Origin: Streptomyces tendae
Lineage (GTDB): Bacteria; Actinomycetota; Actinomycetes; Streptomycetales; Streptomycetaceae
Direction: 5' to 3'
Length of the DNA: 64,000 bases
Assembly: GCF_008632955.1 (NCBI RefSeq)
Contig: NZ_CP043959.1
Location: 1,178,001-1,242,000, forward strand
Shown: positions 18,401-28,413 of the stretch, in pieces
Layout: each line of letters begins with the position of its first letter
How positions within the stretch are numbered: the first letter of the stretch is position 1
Position numbers and translations under genes: made by a program
Notes under the pieces: generated by a model
Told to the model about the DNA's origin: nothing
Database searches by the model: none
Seen by the model: only the letters and a program-made list of their open reading frames with translations

Positions 18401-18447
18401 AGCATACATCTTGTGTCGGGTGCCGCCAGCAACCCCATATGTTGTGT
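18401..18447 (-). promoter_or_regulatory. Tandem NrdR boxes of nrdAB
   Basis: Two 16-bp elements, ACACAACATATGGGGT (18432-18447) and ACACAAGATGTATGCT (18401-18416), are separated by 15 bp, so they repeat every 31 bp (three helical turns). Sequence and spacing match NrdR boxes, through which the ATP/dATP-sensing repressor NrdR silences RNR operons. The downstream box ends 8 bases before the riboswitch and probably covers the -10 region. Confidence 0.85.
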
Positions 18448-18457
18448 CGAGTCGGTG

Positions 18458-18964
18458 TCAGAGCGTCAGCTCGTAGGTGAGGAGCATGATGTCGTCCAGC
18501 TCCGGCAACGGGTTCCAGTCCCGCTCCGGGGCGCGGGTGAAGCCCAGCCGCTCGTAGACGCGGTGGGCGGCGCGCATGGTGCGCTGGGTCGACAGCACGA
18601 CCCGCGCGCAGCCCTCGATCGCCCGTGCCCGGTCGACGCAGGCGCGCACCAGCGCCTCCCCGGCGCCCCGCCCCCGGCCGGCGGAGGCCACCGCCAGCAT
18701 CCGGATCTCCGCCTCGTCGGGCCGCGCCATGTCGGCCATCGGCCCGGGCCCCGGGACGAAGGTCACCCCGCCCAGCAGCGTGCCGTGCTCCACGGCGACC
18801 AGCACCTCGGCGGCGGCCGCCCGCTTCGCCACGTCCCTGAGCTCACCGAGGTAGGCGTCGCTCTCCCCGAAGTCCAGCAGGCCGTCCTGGAGATAGGCCT
18901 GCGCGGTGATCTCACCGAGGTCCGCGTACTCGCCGGGCGTCACCGGCCGGATGACGATGTCCAT
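18458..18964 (-). CDS. GNAT-family N-acetyltransferase
   Basis: A 168-residue cytosolic acetyltransferase. The acetyl-CoA-binding motif A reads IRMLAVASAGRGRGAGEALV, followed by the C-terminal RAAHRVYERLGFTRA segment found in many GNAT enzymes. The substrate is not predictable. It lies upstream of nrdA on the same strand, and the NrdR boxes start 10 bases past its stop, so the nrdAB promoter probably reaches into its last codons. The ATG at 18964 is preferred over the upstream in-frame start because it begins the conserved MDIVIRPVTPGEYADL region. Confidence 0.85.
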   Translation of the reverse strand: MDIVIRPVTPGEYADLGEITAQAYLQDGLLDFGESDAYLGELRDVAKRAAAAEVLVAVEHGTLLGGVTFVPGPGPMADMARPDEAEIRMLAVASAGRGRGAGEALVRACVDRARAIEGCARVVLSTQRTMRAAHRVYERLGFTRAPERDWNPLPELDDIMLLTYELTL

Positions 18965-18991
18965 GCGGGGAGTCTGCCGCACGGGTACGAC

Positions 18992-19024
18992 AGCGGGCCG
19001 CCGGTTTTCCACCGGCGGCCCGCT
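18992..19024 (-). terminator. Strong hairpin terminator after mctP
   Basis: Perfect 14-bp arms (AGCGGGCCGCCGGT at 18992-19005 and its complement at 19011-19024) with a 5-base loop, 19 bases past the mctP stop. It insulates the acetyltransferase/nrd genes from the transporter operon. Confidence 0.85.
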
Positions 19025-19042
19025 GCCCGGGTACCCGCGACC

Positions 19043-20671
19043 TCAGTGCGTGCTGCCCGCCGTGGCCGGCGGGAGCTCGGTCCGGACGCCGGGGTCGCCC
19101 GCGTCCGCCGTGTAGTCCTGCGGCTTCGTCTCGTCGACGCCCTCGGGCGCCTTGGCCGCCCGCAGCACGAACGTGAGCACCACCGTGACCACCACGTTGA
19201 TCACGAAGGCGGTGAGACCGATGTAGCCGATCTCGCCGATCCCCGGGATCTCCTTGGCCGAGCCGCCGAAGTGCTTCTGGGTCGGCGAGGCCACCCCGTA
19301 GGCGGCGACCGTGCCGTAGATCATGCCGACCGCCCAGCCGCCGATCAGCGCCCAGCGGTGGAACCAGCGGGTGAACAGCCCGCCCACCAGTGCCGGGAAG
19401 GTCTGCAGGATCCAGATGCCGCCCAGCAGCTGGAAGTTGATGGCGACCGTCTTGTCCATGGTGAGGACGAAGACCAGCGCGCCCACCTTCACCAGCAGCG
19501 ACACGACCTTGGAGACGGCGGTCTCCTGCTTCGGGGTCGCGTCCGGCTTGATGAAGTCCTTGTAGATGTTGCGGGTGAACAGGTTCGCCGCCGCGATCGA
19601 CATGATCGCCGCCGGCACCAGCGCGCCGATGCCGATCGCCGCGAAGGCCACCCCGGCGAACCAGTCCGGGAACATGTTCTCGAACAGCTGCGGGATGGCC
19701 AGCTGGCCGTTCTGCACCTTCACCCCGGCCGCGATCGCCATGAAGCCGAGCAGCGCCAGCAGACCCAGCATCAGCGAGTACAGCGGCAGGATCGTGGTGT
19801 TGCGGCGGATCACCTCGCGGCTGCGCGAGGACAGCGTCGCCGTGATCGAGTGCGGGTACATGAACAGCGCGAGCGCCGAGCCCAGCGCCAGCGTGGCGTA
19901 CGTCCACTGGCCCGCCTCACCCGGCACCAGCGCCCCGCGCGGCGCGCCCGTGGCCGGGTTGGTCTCGCTGTACGCCTCCTTCGCGGAGGCGAAGATCTCG
20001 TCGAACCCGCCCAGCTTGATCGGGATGTAGATGATCGCCACCGCGATGACCAGGTAGATCAACGCGTCCTTGACGAACGCGATCAGCGCGGGCGCCCGCA
20101 GGCCCGACGAGTACGTGTACGCGGCGAGCACGCCGAAGGCGATCAGCAGCGGCAGGTCCTTGACGAACCAGTTGGTGTCCTCGCCGCCGCCGACGCCCAT
20201 CACGTCCAGCACGGCCTGGATGCCGACCAGTTGCAGCGCGATGTACGGCATCGTCGCGAGGATGCCGGTGACCGCGACGGCCAGCGACAGGCCCTTCGAG
20301 CCGAACCGGCCGCGCACGAAGTCCGAGGTCGTCACATAGCCGTGCTTGTGCGACACCGACCACAGCCGGGGCAGGAAGGTGAAGATCAGCGGGTACACCA
20401 GGATCGTGTACGGCACCGCGAAGAAGCCGGCCGCGCCCGCCGCGTAGATCGCCGCCGGGACCGCCACGAAGGTGTACGCGGTGTACAGGTCGCCGCCCAG
20501 CAGGAACCAGGTGACCCAGGTGCCGAACGAGCGCCCGCCCAGGCCCCACTCGTCGAGGGTGTGCTCGTTGGCGGCCTTGCGCCAGCGCGCGGCCAGGAAG
20601 CCCATCACCGTGACGAGTACGAAGAAGAAGATGAAGACGGCGAGTGCCACGCCGTTCACGCCGTCGTTCAC
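19043..20671 (-). CDS. mctP: Sodium:solute symporter (MctP-like monocarboxylate permease)
   Basis: A 542-residue SSS-family permease with about 13 hydrophobic segments spread over the whole length. It begins GVALAVFIFFFVLVTVMGF, with AARWRKAANEHTLDEWGLGGRSFG after the first helix, a typical SSS N-terminus. The middle contains the family-like helix AIMSIAAANLFTRNIYKD. The closest annotated group is MctP-type monocarboxylate (lactate, pyruvate, alanine) carriers; the exact substrate is inferred. The GTG start overlaps the stop of the DUF3311 gene as GTGA, the usual two-gene arrangement for this symporter. The operon ends in the hairpin at 18992-19024. Confidence 0.85.
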   Translation of the reverse strand: MNDGVNGVALAVFIFFFVLVTVMGFLAARWRKAANEHTLDEWGLGGRSFGTWVTWFLLGGDLYTAYTFVAVPAAIYAAGAAGFFAVPYTILVYPLIFTFLPRLWSVSHKHGYVTTSDFVRGRFGSKGLSLAVAVTGILATMPYIALQLVGIQAVLDVMGVGGGEDTNWFVKDLPLLIAFGVLAAYTYSSGLRAPALIAFVKDALIYLVIAVAIIYIPIKLGGFDEIFASAKEAYSETNPATGAPRGALVPGEAGQWTYATLALGSALALFMYPHSITATLSSRSREVIRRNTTILPLYSLMLGLLALLGFMAIAAGVKVQNGQLAIPQLFENMFPDWFAGVAFAAIGIGALVPAAIMSIAAANLFTRNIYKDFIKPDATPKQETAVSKVVSLLVKVGALVFVLTMDKTVAINFQLLGGIWILQTFPALVGGLFTRWFHRWALIGGWAVGMIYGTVAAYGVASPTQKHFGGSAKEIPGIGEIGYIGLTAFVINVVVTVVLTFVLRAAKAPEGVDETKPQDYTADAGDPGVRTELPPATAGSTH

Positions 20672-20934
20672 TGCTCCGCACCGCCCTTCGGGGCCGTGCG
20701 GGCGCGCTGGTCACGCTGCCAGAGCTTGTACGCGATCATCGTCAGCGCGGTCGAGATCAGCACCCAGGCCATCTGGTACCAGTAGAAGAACGGGATACCG
20801 ATGAGGACCGGGTCGGTCTTGGCGTAGGACCCGACCCACAGCATGGCCACGAACGGTGCGACGAGACAGAGGCCGATGACGACGCGCACGGGCGTCACCA
20901 CCGGCTCTCGTGTTGTTTCTGGGGCTTGTGACAT
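20668..20934 (-). CDS. DUF3311 small membrane protein, partner of the symporter
   Basis: An 88-residue protein with two hydrophobic helices (VRVVIGLCLVAPFVAMLWVG and YWYQMAWVLISTALTMIAYK) linked by a short loop with GIPFFYWYQ, the hallmark of DUF3311. Members are nearly always encoded just before an SSS symporter and are thought to be an accessory subunit or assembly factor, as in small-subunit/large-subunit symporter pairs. The stop overlaps the mctP start. GGACGGGAG upstream of the ATG is a plausible SD. The 228 bases between this start and the dasR stop hold the presumed operon promoter, but no clear -35/-10 pair is seen. Confidence 0.85.
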   Translation of the reverse strand: MSQAPETTREPVVTPVRVVIGLCLVAPFVAMLWVGSYAKTDPVLIGIPFFYWYQMAWVLISTALTMIAYKLWQRDQRARTAPKGGAEQ

Positions 20935-21162
20935 CAGACGGCTCCCGTCCCCTCACTGATCGCCGACGTTGGCTCGCGGCAATGTAGGTGAGGGGGCGGG
21001 GCGGTCGTAACCCCCCGTTGGAGGGGCGGTACTCAGCAGCCGCCCAACCGAGAGGCAACAGCAACGAAAATCCTGTCAACCACCCGGTTCGTCGGGTTTT
21101 GCGGCCGCTCCAGGAGGCCGTCCGGCGCCCGCCCGGTCTCGGTCCTGAGGGGTGTTCGGGGC

Positions 21163-22953
<1,791 letters not shown>

Positions 22954-23136
22954 CTAGCAGAGCGGGGCCCGCCGACCGAGGTGGAACGGGCCCTCGGGCG
23001 TGGTTCCGCCGAAATTCCCGCCGCCGACCGCCCCCGTCGGCCACCCGCTCGGGTTAGGGTGCGGTGCGGACGCGACTGCGTCCAGGTGGACGCGGAGCGA
23101 CGACAAAAGAACGGTGTTCCACGCATTTACAGGGGC

Positions 23137-23152
23137 AGTGGTCTAGTCCACA
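23137..23152. promoter_or_regulatory. Third dre-like operator, target gene unclear
   Basis: AGTGGTCTAGTCCACA matches the dre consensus at 13 of 16 positions with both half-sites intact. It lies 265 bases upstream of nagB and 231 bases upstream of the sensor-kinase start, in the divergent region. Either gene, or an unannotated transcript, could be its target. Confidence 0.65.
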
Positions 23153-23383
23153 ATGCGTAGCAGGACACACAGACCTGCCTTCCCCGCACAGGAAGGCGGA
23201 CCGAGGATCCGGAGCTCTCTGCCCTGACTGCCCCGGCTCCTCATCCTTCGGCCGACCGGGACCGCACACCCCACGGCCGATATTGCTCCGGGCTGCGGTG
23301 CCGGGAGGGTTGAGGGTCCCTCCCAGGCGCCGCGGCCCGCGGGTGTTTCCGGGCCGGATGATCCCGCGGGTACGCTCGCTGAC
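23153..23383 (+). other. Long leader region before the sensor kinase
   Basis: This 231-base stretch has no convincing ORF. It contains an inverted repeat around 23174-23198 (TGCCTTCC/GGAAGGCG) that could be a leader hairpin. With the 22872-23152 part it makes a 512-base intergenic region holding two dre sites. Nothing else is recognised. Confidence 0.4.
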
Positions 23384-24859
23384 GTGCCCTCCATGAACGA
23401 ACTCGTACGCCAGCACACCGCCCTCGACGACACCGATCTCGAGTGGCTCCACCTGCTGGTCTCGGAGTGGCAGCTGCTCTCCGACCTCTCCTTCGCCGAC
23501 CTGGTCCTGTGGGTCCCCACGCGCGACGGCACCCGCTACGTCTCCGTCGCCCAGATGCGGCCCAACACCGGCCCCACCTCCTACCAGGACGACATGGTCG
23601 GACACCTCGTCCCGCGCGGACGCCGGCCCATGCTGGACGCGGCCCTGGACGAGGGCCGCATCGTGCGCGAGGGCGACCCGGAGTGGCGCGAGGAGGTCCC
23701 CGTCCGGGTGGAGTCCATCCCGGTACGGCGCGAGGGACGGGTCCTCGGCGTCATCGCCCGCAACACCAACCTCCTCACCGTGCGCACCCCCAGCCGGCTG
23801 GAGCTCACCTATCTGCAGAGCGCCTCGGACCTGGCCCAGATGATCGCGGCCGGTTCCTTCCCGTTCGCGAACCAGCAGCTGGAGATGGACGCCTCGCCGC
23901 GCGTCGGCGACGGGCTGATCCGGCTCGACGCCGACGGGGTCGTGCAGTACGCGTCCCCCAACGCCCTGTCCGCCTACCACCGGCTGGGTCTGGCCGCCGA
24001 CCTGGTGGGCCATCACCTCGGGCAGACCACCGCCGAACTGGCCCCCTCGCGCGGGCCGGTGGACGAGGCGCTGGCCAAGGTCGCCAGCGGCTGGGCGCCC
24101 CGCGAGTTCGAGATCGAGTCCGACGACGGGGTGATCCAGTTCCGCGCGATCCCGCTCAAGCCGAAGGGCACCCGCATCGGGTCGCTGGTGCTGCTTCGTG
24201 ACGTGACCGAACTGCGCCGTCGCGAGCGCGAGTTGATCACCAAGGACGCGACCATCCGGGAGATCCACCACCGGGTGAAGAACAACCTCCAGACGGTGGC
24301 CGCGCTGCTGCGGCTCCAGGCCCGCCGGATCGGCTCCGAGCGCGGCAGGGCGGCGCTGGAGGAGGCCGTGCGGCGGGTGGGGTCCATCGCCATCGTCCAT
24401 GAGACGCTGTCTCAAAACCTGGACGAGCGGGTGGAGTTCGACGAGATCGCCGACCGGGTGCTCGCGATGGTCGCCGAGATCTCGCCCGGCAAGGTCACCG
24501 GCCGGCGCTCGGGCCGTTTCGGCATACTCGACGCCGAGGTCGCCACACCGCTGTCGATGGTGCTGACCGAGGTGCTGCAGAACGCCCTGGAACACGGTTT
24601 CCGTGAGGGCGAGACCGGCACCGTCGAGGTGTCCGCGGTCCGCGGCGGCACGTCCAGGGAGGCGCGCCTGCTGGTGACCGTGCAGGACGACGGGGTGGGT
24701 CTGCCCGAGGGCTTCGACCCGCACACCGCCGGCAACCTGGGCCTGCAGATCGTACGGACCCTGGTGGAGGGCGAGTTGGGCGGCACCTTCGACATGGTCC
24801 CGGCCCCGGGCCGGGGGACCCGGGTGATCCTCGACATCCCCGTCCAGGGAGACGCGTAA
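23384..24859 (+). CDS. PdtaS-like cytosolic sensor histidine kinase (HisKA_2/HWE type)
   Basis: A 491-residue soluble kinase. The N-terminal GAF-like domain (about 10-160, beginning HTALDDTDLEWLH and EWQLLSDLSFADLVLWV) and a PAS domain (about 175-280) precede the HisKA_2 box EIHHRVKNNLQTVAALLRLQ with His295/His296. The ATPase domain has LSMVLTEVLQNALEHGF (N box), DDGVGLP and GNLGLQIVRTLVEGEL. This is the architecture of mycobacterial PdtaS, whose partner PdtaR is an ANTAR-type antiterminator acting on RNA; no PdtaR gene is adjacent here. The GTG at 23384 gives the same N-terminal length as PdtaS as I recall it; ATG 23393 is an alternative. No transmembrane segment is present. Confidence 0.85.
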   Translation: MPSMNELVRQHTALDDTDLEWLHLLVSEWQLLSDLSFADLVLWVPTRDGTRYVSVAQMRPNTGPTSYQDDMVGHLVPRGRRPMLDAALDEGRIVREGDPEWREEVPVRVESIPVRREGRVLGVIARNTNLLTVRTPSRLELTYLQSASDLAQMIAAGSFPFANQQLEMDASPRVGDGLIRLDADGVVQYASPNALSAYHRLGLAADLVGHHLGQTTAELAPSRGPVDEALAKVASGWAPREFEIESDDGVIQFRAIPLKPKGTRIGSLVLLRDVTELRRRERELITKDATIREIHHRVKNNLQTVAALLRLQARRIGSERGRAALEEAVRRVGSIAIVHETLSQNLDERVEFDEIADRVLAMVAEISPGKVTGRRSGRFGILDAEVATPLSMVLTEVLQNALEHGFREGETGTVEVSAVRGGTSREARLLVTVQDDGVGLPEGFDPHTAGNLGLQIVRTLVEGELGGTFDMVPAPGRGTRVILDIPVQGDA

Positions 24860-24914
24860 GTTCCGGTCCCCGTCGGGGGCGGGCCGGCCGTACCTGGCCC
24901 CGGACAGCAAAAGA

Positions 24915-24934
24915 CCCCGGACCGGGGTCCGGGG
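24915..24934. terminator. Hairpin terminator between sensor kinase and wblE
   Basis: CCCCGGACC (24915-24923) and GGTCCGGGG (24926-24934) form a compact GC stem in the 238-base gap between the convergent genes. The 5' flank AAAAGA may be the reverse-strand U-tract equivalent. Confidence 0.6.
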
Positions 24935-25097
24935 CTGATGCTCGTTCCTTCGGGTTCCCCTGCTCGAACGAGGTCGGGCTTCGGGGGGAACCGCGCGCTG
25001 CGGCTCGGGGCGGGAGATGCGTGTGCGCCGTCCACGGAATCATCCGGACGAGCGCACACGCGCCGCCAAGCTCAGGCTGTCACCAGGGGTGGGGTCG

Positions 25098-25355
25098 TCA
25101 GGCGGAGGCCTGACGCGCCCGGTTGCGGGCCGCGCGGCGCTTCATCGCGCGACGCTCGTCCTCGCTGAGACCACCCCAGACGCCGGAGTCCTGACCGGAC
25201 TCGAGCGCCCACTGCAGGCACTGCTCGATCACCGGGCAGCGGCGGCAGACGGCCTTGGCTTCCTCGATCTGCAGCAGCGCGGGACCGGTGTTGCCGATGG
25301 GGAAGAAGAGCTCGGGGTCTTCCTCGCGGCAAACGGCGTTGTGACGCCAGTCCAT
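25098..25355 (-). CDS. wblE: WhiB-like iron-sulfur protein WblE
   Basis: An 85-residue Wbl protein, a [4Fe-4S] cofactor-binding partner of the principal sigma factor region 4. The four cluster ligands are Cys9, Cys37, Cys40 and Cys46 (C-x27-C-x2-C-x5-C), followed by the GVWGG turn at 58-62 and a basic C-terminal DNA-contact tail (RRAMKRRAARNRARQ). The sequence agrees with S. coelicolor WblE (WhiB1-type in mycobacteria), which is widely conserved and regarded as a housekeeping member. AAGGAGAGG upstream of the ATG is a strong SD. A 317-base upstream gap holds the promoter and long leader. Confidence 0.93.
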   Translation of the reverse strand: MDWRHNAVCREEDPELFFPIGNTGPALLQIEEAKAVCRRCPVIEQCLQWALESGQDSGVWGGLSEDERRAMKRRAARNRARQASA

Positions 25356-25672
25356 GGCTGCTACCTCTCCTTGGTATTACTGCAAGTGCTTGTGAATGTG
25401 AACGCTTTCACGAATCCCCCAACAAGGGAAGGGCCGACCGCCAGGTTCCCTGGCGTGGTCCTTGGGTTTGAAGAGGGGTTCCGGTGATCTGTGGAGGCCG
25501 GTGTTGCGGGCCGTCCCGATCGCCAAGAAGAGACTCGCAAACCTCGGCGGCGGATACAACCCCTTCCGAAAAGTTTTTTTTGATTCTTCGGTGTCGACTA
25601 GGTCACAGCCGTACTTCCATGGGGTGGACCCTGGCCTAAACGTTCGACTGAAAGGACTTTGGCCCTTTCTGC
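25356..25672 (-). other. wblE upstream region (leader/promoter), no ORF
   Basis: The 317 bases between wblE and the lipid kinase are less GC-rich than their surroundings and contain a run of eight T (25574-25581). I see the wblE SD at its proximal end but no unambiguous promoter hexamers. Near-matches to the sigma-R consensus have wrong spacing and were not called. Confidence 0.5.
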
Positions 25673-26641
25673 TCACACAATCACACGCAGTGCACGGCGT
25701 ACGCCTGTGAACGTCACGCTGGTTCGCAGCCCGAGGTGGTCACCGTCCATCTGAAGGGGCAGCGGCACCTTCGAATGCAAGGTGAAGCGTGTCAAGTCGT
25801 GCCGGGACACCGCGTGTCTGCCGCGAGGGCCGCGCTCCGGGGACGAAGTGAGCAACTGGGTGCCATACCGGGCAACCGCGGCGGTGGACATCCGGCTCAG
25901 ACCGAAGAGATCGAGTCCTGTGTCGAACGACGCCTCGGGCGACGCGTAGATCGGGCGGTTGCCGAGGAACGTCCACGGCGAGGTGTTCGAGACTATGGAC
26001 AGCACCAGGTCCTCGACCGGTTCCTCGCCCGGGTGCTCCAGCGTGATCACCCCGCGCCGGCGGTGCGGGTCGCCCAGCAGCTGACGCACCACCTGGCGCA
26101 TGTACAGCGCGTGCGTCGACTTCCGGCCCCGCTCCCGCTGCTGCTCCACCCGGCCGACCACGCCCGCGTCGAAGCCCAGCCCCGCGTTGAAGGTGAACCA
26201 GCGGGCCGGGACCGCCTCGTCCTCCGTGCCCGGGGTGCCCGAGGTCAGCCCCAGGCCCACGGTCCGCTCCCGGCCCTCGCGCAGGGCGTCCAGCAGCACG
26301 CCGGTCGCCTCCACGGGCTGGTTGGGCAGCCCCAGGGCGCGGGCGAAGACGTTGGTGGAGCCGCCGGGGACCACGGCGAGACCGGGCAGGTGCTCCGGAT
26401 CGGGGCCCGCGTGCAGCAGGCCGTTGACGACCTCGTTCACCGTGCCGTCGCCGCCGAGCGCGACGACCAGGTCGACCTCGCCGCTCTCCGCCGCCTGCCG
26501 GCCCAGGTCGCGCGCGTGGCCGCGGTACCCGGTGGTGACCGCCTCCAGCTTCATCTCGCTGGCGAGCGCGTGGATCAGCACGTCGCGCGTGCGCGCACTG
26601 GTGGTGGTTGCCGCCGGGTTGACCACGAGAAGTGCGCGCAT
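25673..26641 (-). CDS. Diacylglycerol/lipid kinase family protein
   Basis: A 322-residue DAGK-catalytic-domain protein. The nucleotide-binding loop is VVALGGDGTVNEVVNGLL (GGDGT) near residue 60, followed by VVPGGSTNVFARALGLP, the conserved second glycine-rich segment. The C-terminal beta-sandwich half contains TFNAGLGFDAGVV. Family members phosphorylate diacylglycerol, sphingoid bases or related lipids at the membrane; the substrate here is unknown. No signal peptide or membrane segment is present. It precedes wblE on the same strand but is separated from it by 317 bases, so it is probably monocistronic. Confidence 0.88.
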   Translation of the reverse strand: MRALLVVNPAATTTSARTRDVLIHALASEMKLEAVTTGYRGHARDLGRQAAESGEVDLVVALGGDGTVNEVVNGLLHAGPDPEHLPGLAVVPGGSTNVFARALGLPNQPVEATGVLLDALREGRERTVGLGLTSGTPGTEDEAVPARWFTFNAGLGFDAGVVGRVEQQRERGRKSTHALYMRQVVRQLLGDPHRRRGVITLEHPGEEPVEDLVLSIVSNTSPWTFLGNRPIYASPEASFDTGLDLFGLSRMSTAAVARYGTQLLTSSPERGPRGRHAVSRHDLTRFTLHSKVPLPLQMDGDHLGLRTSVTFTGVRRALRVIV

Positions 26642-26757
26642 GACGTGCAGCGTACCTACTGAGCGGTACCTGGCCCAGACCGAGGTCCACCCCGCGGACC
26701 GGGCGGGGCGTGAACCTCGACACGGGGCGGCTCCCGGGCGCGGGCTACCCTGCAGGG

Positions 26758-27210
26758 GTGAGCAGCGAGCAGACCTCCACCACCGCCCCCGACGACGCCG
26801 GCACCCGCCCGCGCCGTCTGACGTACGCGGCGGCCCTGGCCGCGCTGGAAGGCCTCGCGCTGGTGGCCGGCGGGGTGTGGATGCTGGTCCTCGGGCTCAC
26901 GGGCGAGCCGGACGACCGGCAGCAGGCCGTCACCGGCGGGGTCACGCTGATCGTCCTGGCGCTGCTGCCGCTGCTGGCCGCGCGCGGCCTGTTCGCCCGG
27001 CGCGGCTGGAGCCGCGGGCCCGCCGTCATCACGCAGGTCATGGCGCTGCCGGTGGCCTACAACATGCTGCGGTCCGACGGGGTGGCGATCCCCGCCGGGA
27101 TCGTGCTCGCCGTGGTGGCCGTGACCGCGCTGGTGCTGCTGATCAACGCCGAGACGACCCGGGCCCTCGGCATCCGCGGACCCGGGAACGCGGACGACGC
27201 CGCTAAGTGA
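26758..27210 (+). CDS. Four-helix integral membrane protein of unknown function
   Basis: The product has 150 residues from GTG 26758. A polar N-terminus rich in Thr/Asp/Pro (about 25 residues) is followed by four hydrophobic helices (approximately 27-50, 62-80, 88-106, 112-135) and a short charged tail. No enzymatic motif is seen. The frame is open upstream to 26710, but GTG 26758, preceded by CAGGGG, avoids a non-conserved leader. It lies between the divergent lipid kinase and the convergent sigH gene. Confidence 0.75.
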   Translation: MSSEQTSTTAPDDAGTRPRRLTYAAALAALEGLALVAGGVWMLVLGLTGEPDDRQQAVTGGVTLIVLALLPLLAARGLFARRGWSRGPAVITQVMALPVAYNMLRSDGVAIPAGIVLAVVAVTALVLLINAETTRALGIRGPGNADDAAK

Positions 27211-27276
27211 CCCGCCCGCGCGGTCGTCACGGGCGCGCGCTCGTCGCGGGCGTTCTCCGGCCGGGCGGTCGCCCGC

Positions 27277-28413
27277 TCACTCCTCCACGAGCAGCTTCTC
27301 CCGCAGCTGGGCCAGGGTGCGGGCCAGCAGCCGGGAGACGTGCATCTGGGAGATACCGACCTCCTGCGCGATCTGCGACTGGGTCATGTTGCCGAAGAAG
27401 CGCAGCAGCAGGATCCGCTTCTCGCGCGGCGGGAGGTCCTCCAGCAGCGGCTTGAGCGACTCCCGGTACTCCACGCCTTCCAGCGCCTCGTCCTCGGCGC
27501 CGAGGGTGTCGGCGACCGCCGGGGACTCGTCGTCGGTGTCGGGGACGTCCAGGGACAGCGTGGAGTAGGCGTTCGCCGACTCCAGGCCCTCCAGGACCTC
27601 CTCCTCGGAGATGGCCAGCTTCTCGGCCAGCTCATGCACGGTGGGGGAGCGGCCGTGCAGCTGGGACAGCTCGGCCGTGGCCGTGGTGAGCGCCAGCCGC
27701 AGCTCCTGCAGCCGGCGCGGAACGCGCACCGCCCAGCCCTTGTCGCGGAAGTGCCGCTTGATCTCACCGACGACCGTCGGGGTCGCGTAGGTGGAGAACT
27801 CCACGCCACGGTCAGGGTCGAAGCGGTCGACGGACTTGATCAGCCCGATGGTGGCGACCTGCGTGAGGTCGTCCAGCGGCTCGCCGCGGTTGCGGAACCG
27901 GCGCGCCAGGTGCTCGACGAGCGGCAGGTGCATGCGCACCAGCCGGTTGCGCAGCTCCGCGTACTCCGGACTGCCGTCCTGCAGCGCGCGCAGTTCGAGG
28001 AAGAGGGCGCGCGCCCCGCTGCGGTCGTGCGGGTGGTGATGCGCGTGCGTGCCCGGCGCACCCGGTGCGCTCCGCGCGCCGGTGGCGGGCGGCGCCGCCC
28101 GGTCCTCGGCCTGTCGCTCGTGCTCGCTCATCGTCCCGCCCGTCGCCCTTCCCCGAGCGCTCGCCTCGTCCCCCGCCACCGGCTCGGCCCGGGCGGGGGC
28201 GTCCCCGCCGGGTGCGGCCGGTCCGGCCGCGGACGCGCCCCGCGCGGCGCCGCCGCCCTGCCCGCCGCCCGGCGGGACACCCTCCGAGGGGTCGTCCTCC
28301 GGATGCGGCCGGGCCTGCTCGGGGATGCCGTCGATGCCGTCCGGCACGCGCTCGGCCGGCAGCTCCCGTGTGCCGCGTTCTTCGTCCCGCACCGGCCCGT
28401 CCTCGCTCCTCAC
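27277..28413 (-). CDS. sigH: SigB/SigF-family stress sigma factor SigH (with internal start)
   Basis: SigH controls osmotic/heat stress and development. Region 2 contains LVEHLARRFRNRGEPLDDLTQ and FSTYATPTVVGEIKRHFRDK; region 3 is VPRRLQELRLALTTA; region 4 is REKRILLLRFFGNMTQSQIA and ISQMHVSRLLARTLAQLRE. The domain core needs only the ATG at 28131 (284 residues). However, the frame is open further upstream and GTG 28413 overlaps the anti-sigma stop as GTGA, giving 378 residues with a Pro/Gly/Ala-rich N-terminal extension. Multiple SigH forms from different starts, plus proteolysis, are reported in S. coelicolor. The frame even stays open across the anti-sigma gene to 28845. Gene order anti-sigma then sigma matches prsH-sigH. 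Confidence 0.92.
   Translation of the reverse strand: MRSEDGPVRDEERGTRELPAERVPDGIDGIPEQARPHPEDDPSEGVPPGGGQGGGAARGASAAGPAAPGGDAPARAEPVAGDEASARGRATGGTMSEHERQAEDRAAPPATGARSAPGAPGTHAHHHPHDRSGARALFLELRALQDGSPEYAELRNRLVRMHLPLVEHLARRFRNRGEPLDDLTQVATIGLIKSVDRFDPDRGVEFSTYATPTVVGEIKRHFRDKGWAVRVPRRLQELRLALTTATAELSQLHGRSPTVHELAEKLAISEEEVLEGLESANAYSTLSLDVPDTDDESPAVADTLGAEDEALEGVEYRESLKPLLEDLPPREKRILLLRFFGNMTQSQIAQEVGISQMHVSRLLARTLAQLREKLLVEE

Noticed and set aside
21082..21100. Small ACCCG/CGGGT hairpin followed by TTTT
   Set aside because: Only a 5-bp stem and on the plus strand, where no gene ends nearby.
25441..25620. Sigma-R-like promoters upstream of wblE
   Set aside because: GGGAAC/GGAAG elements exist but the GTT boxes are at 20-21 bases, outside the 18-19 spacing.
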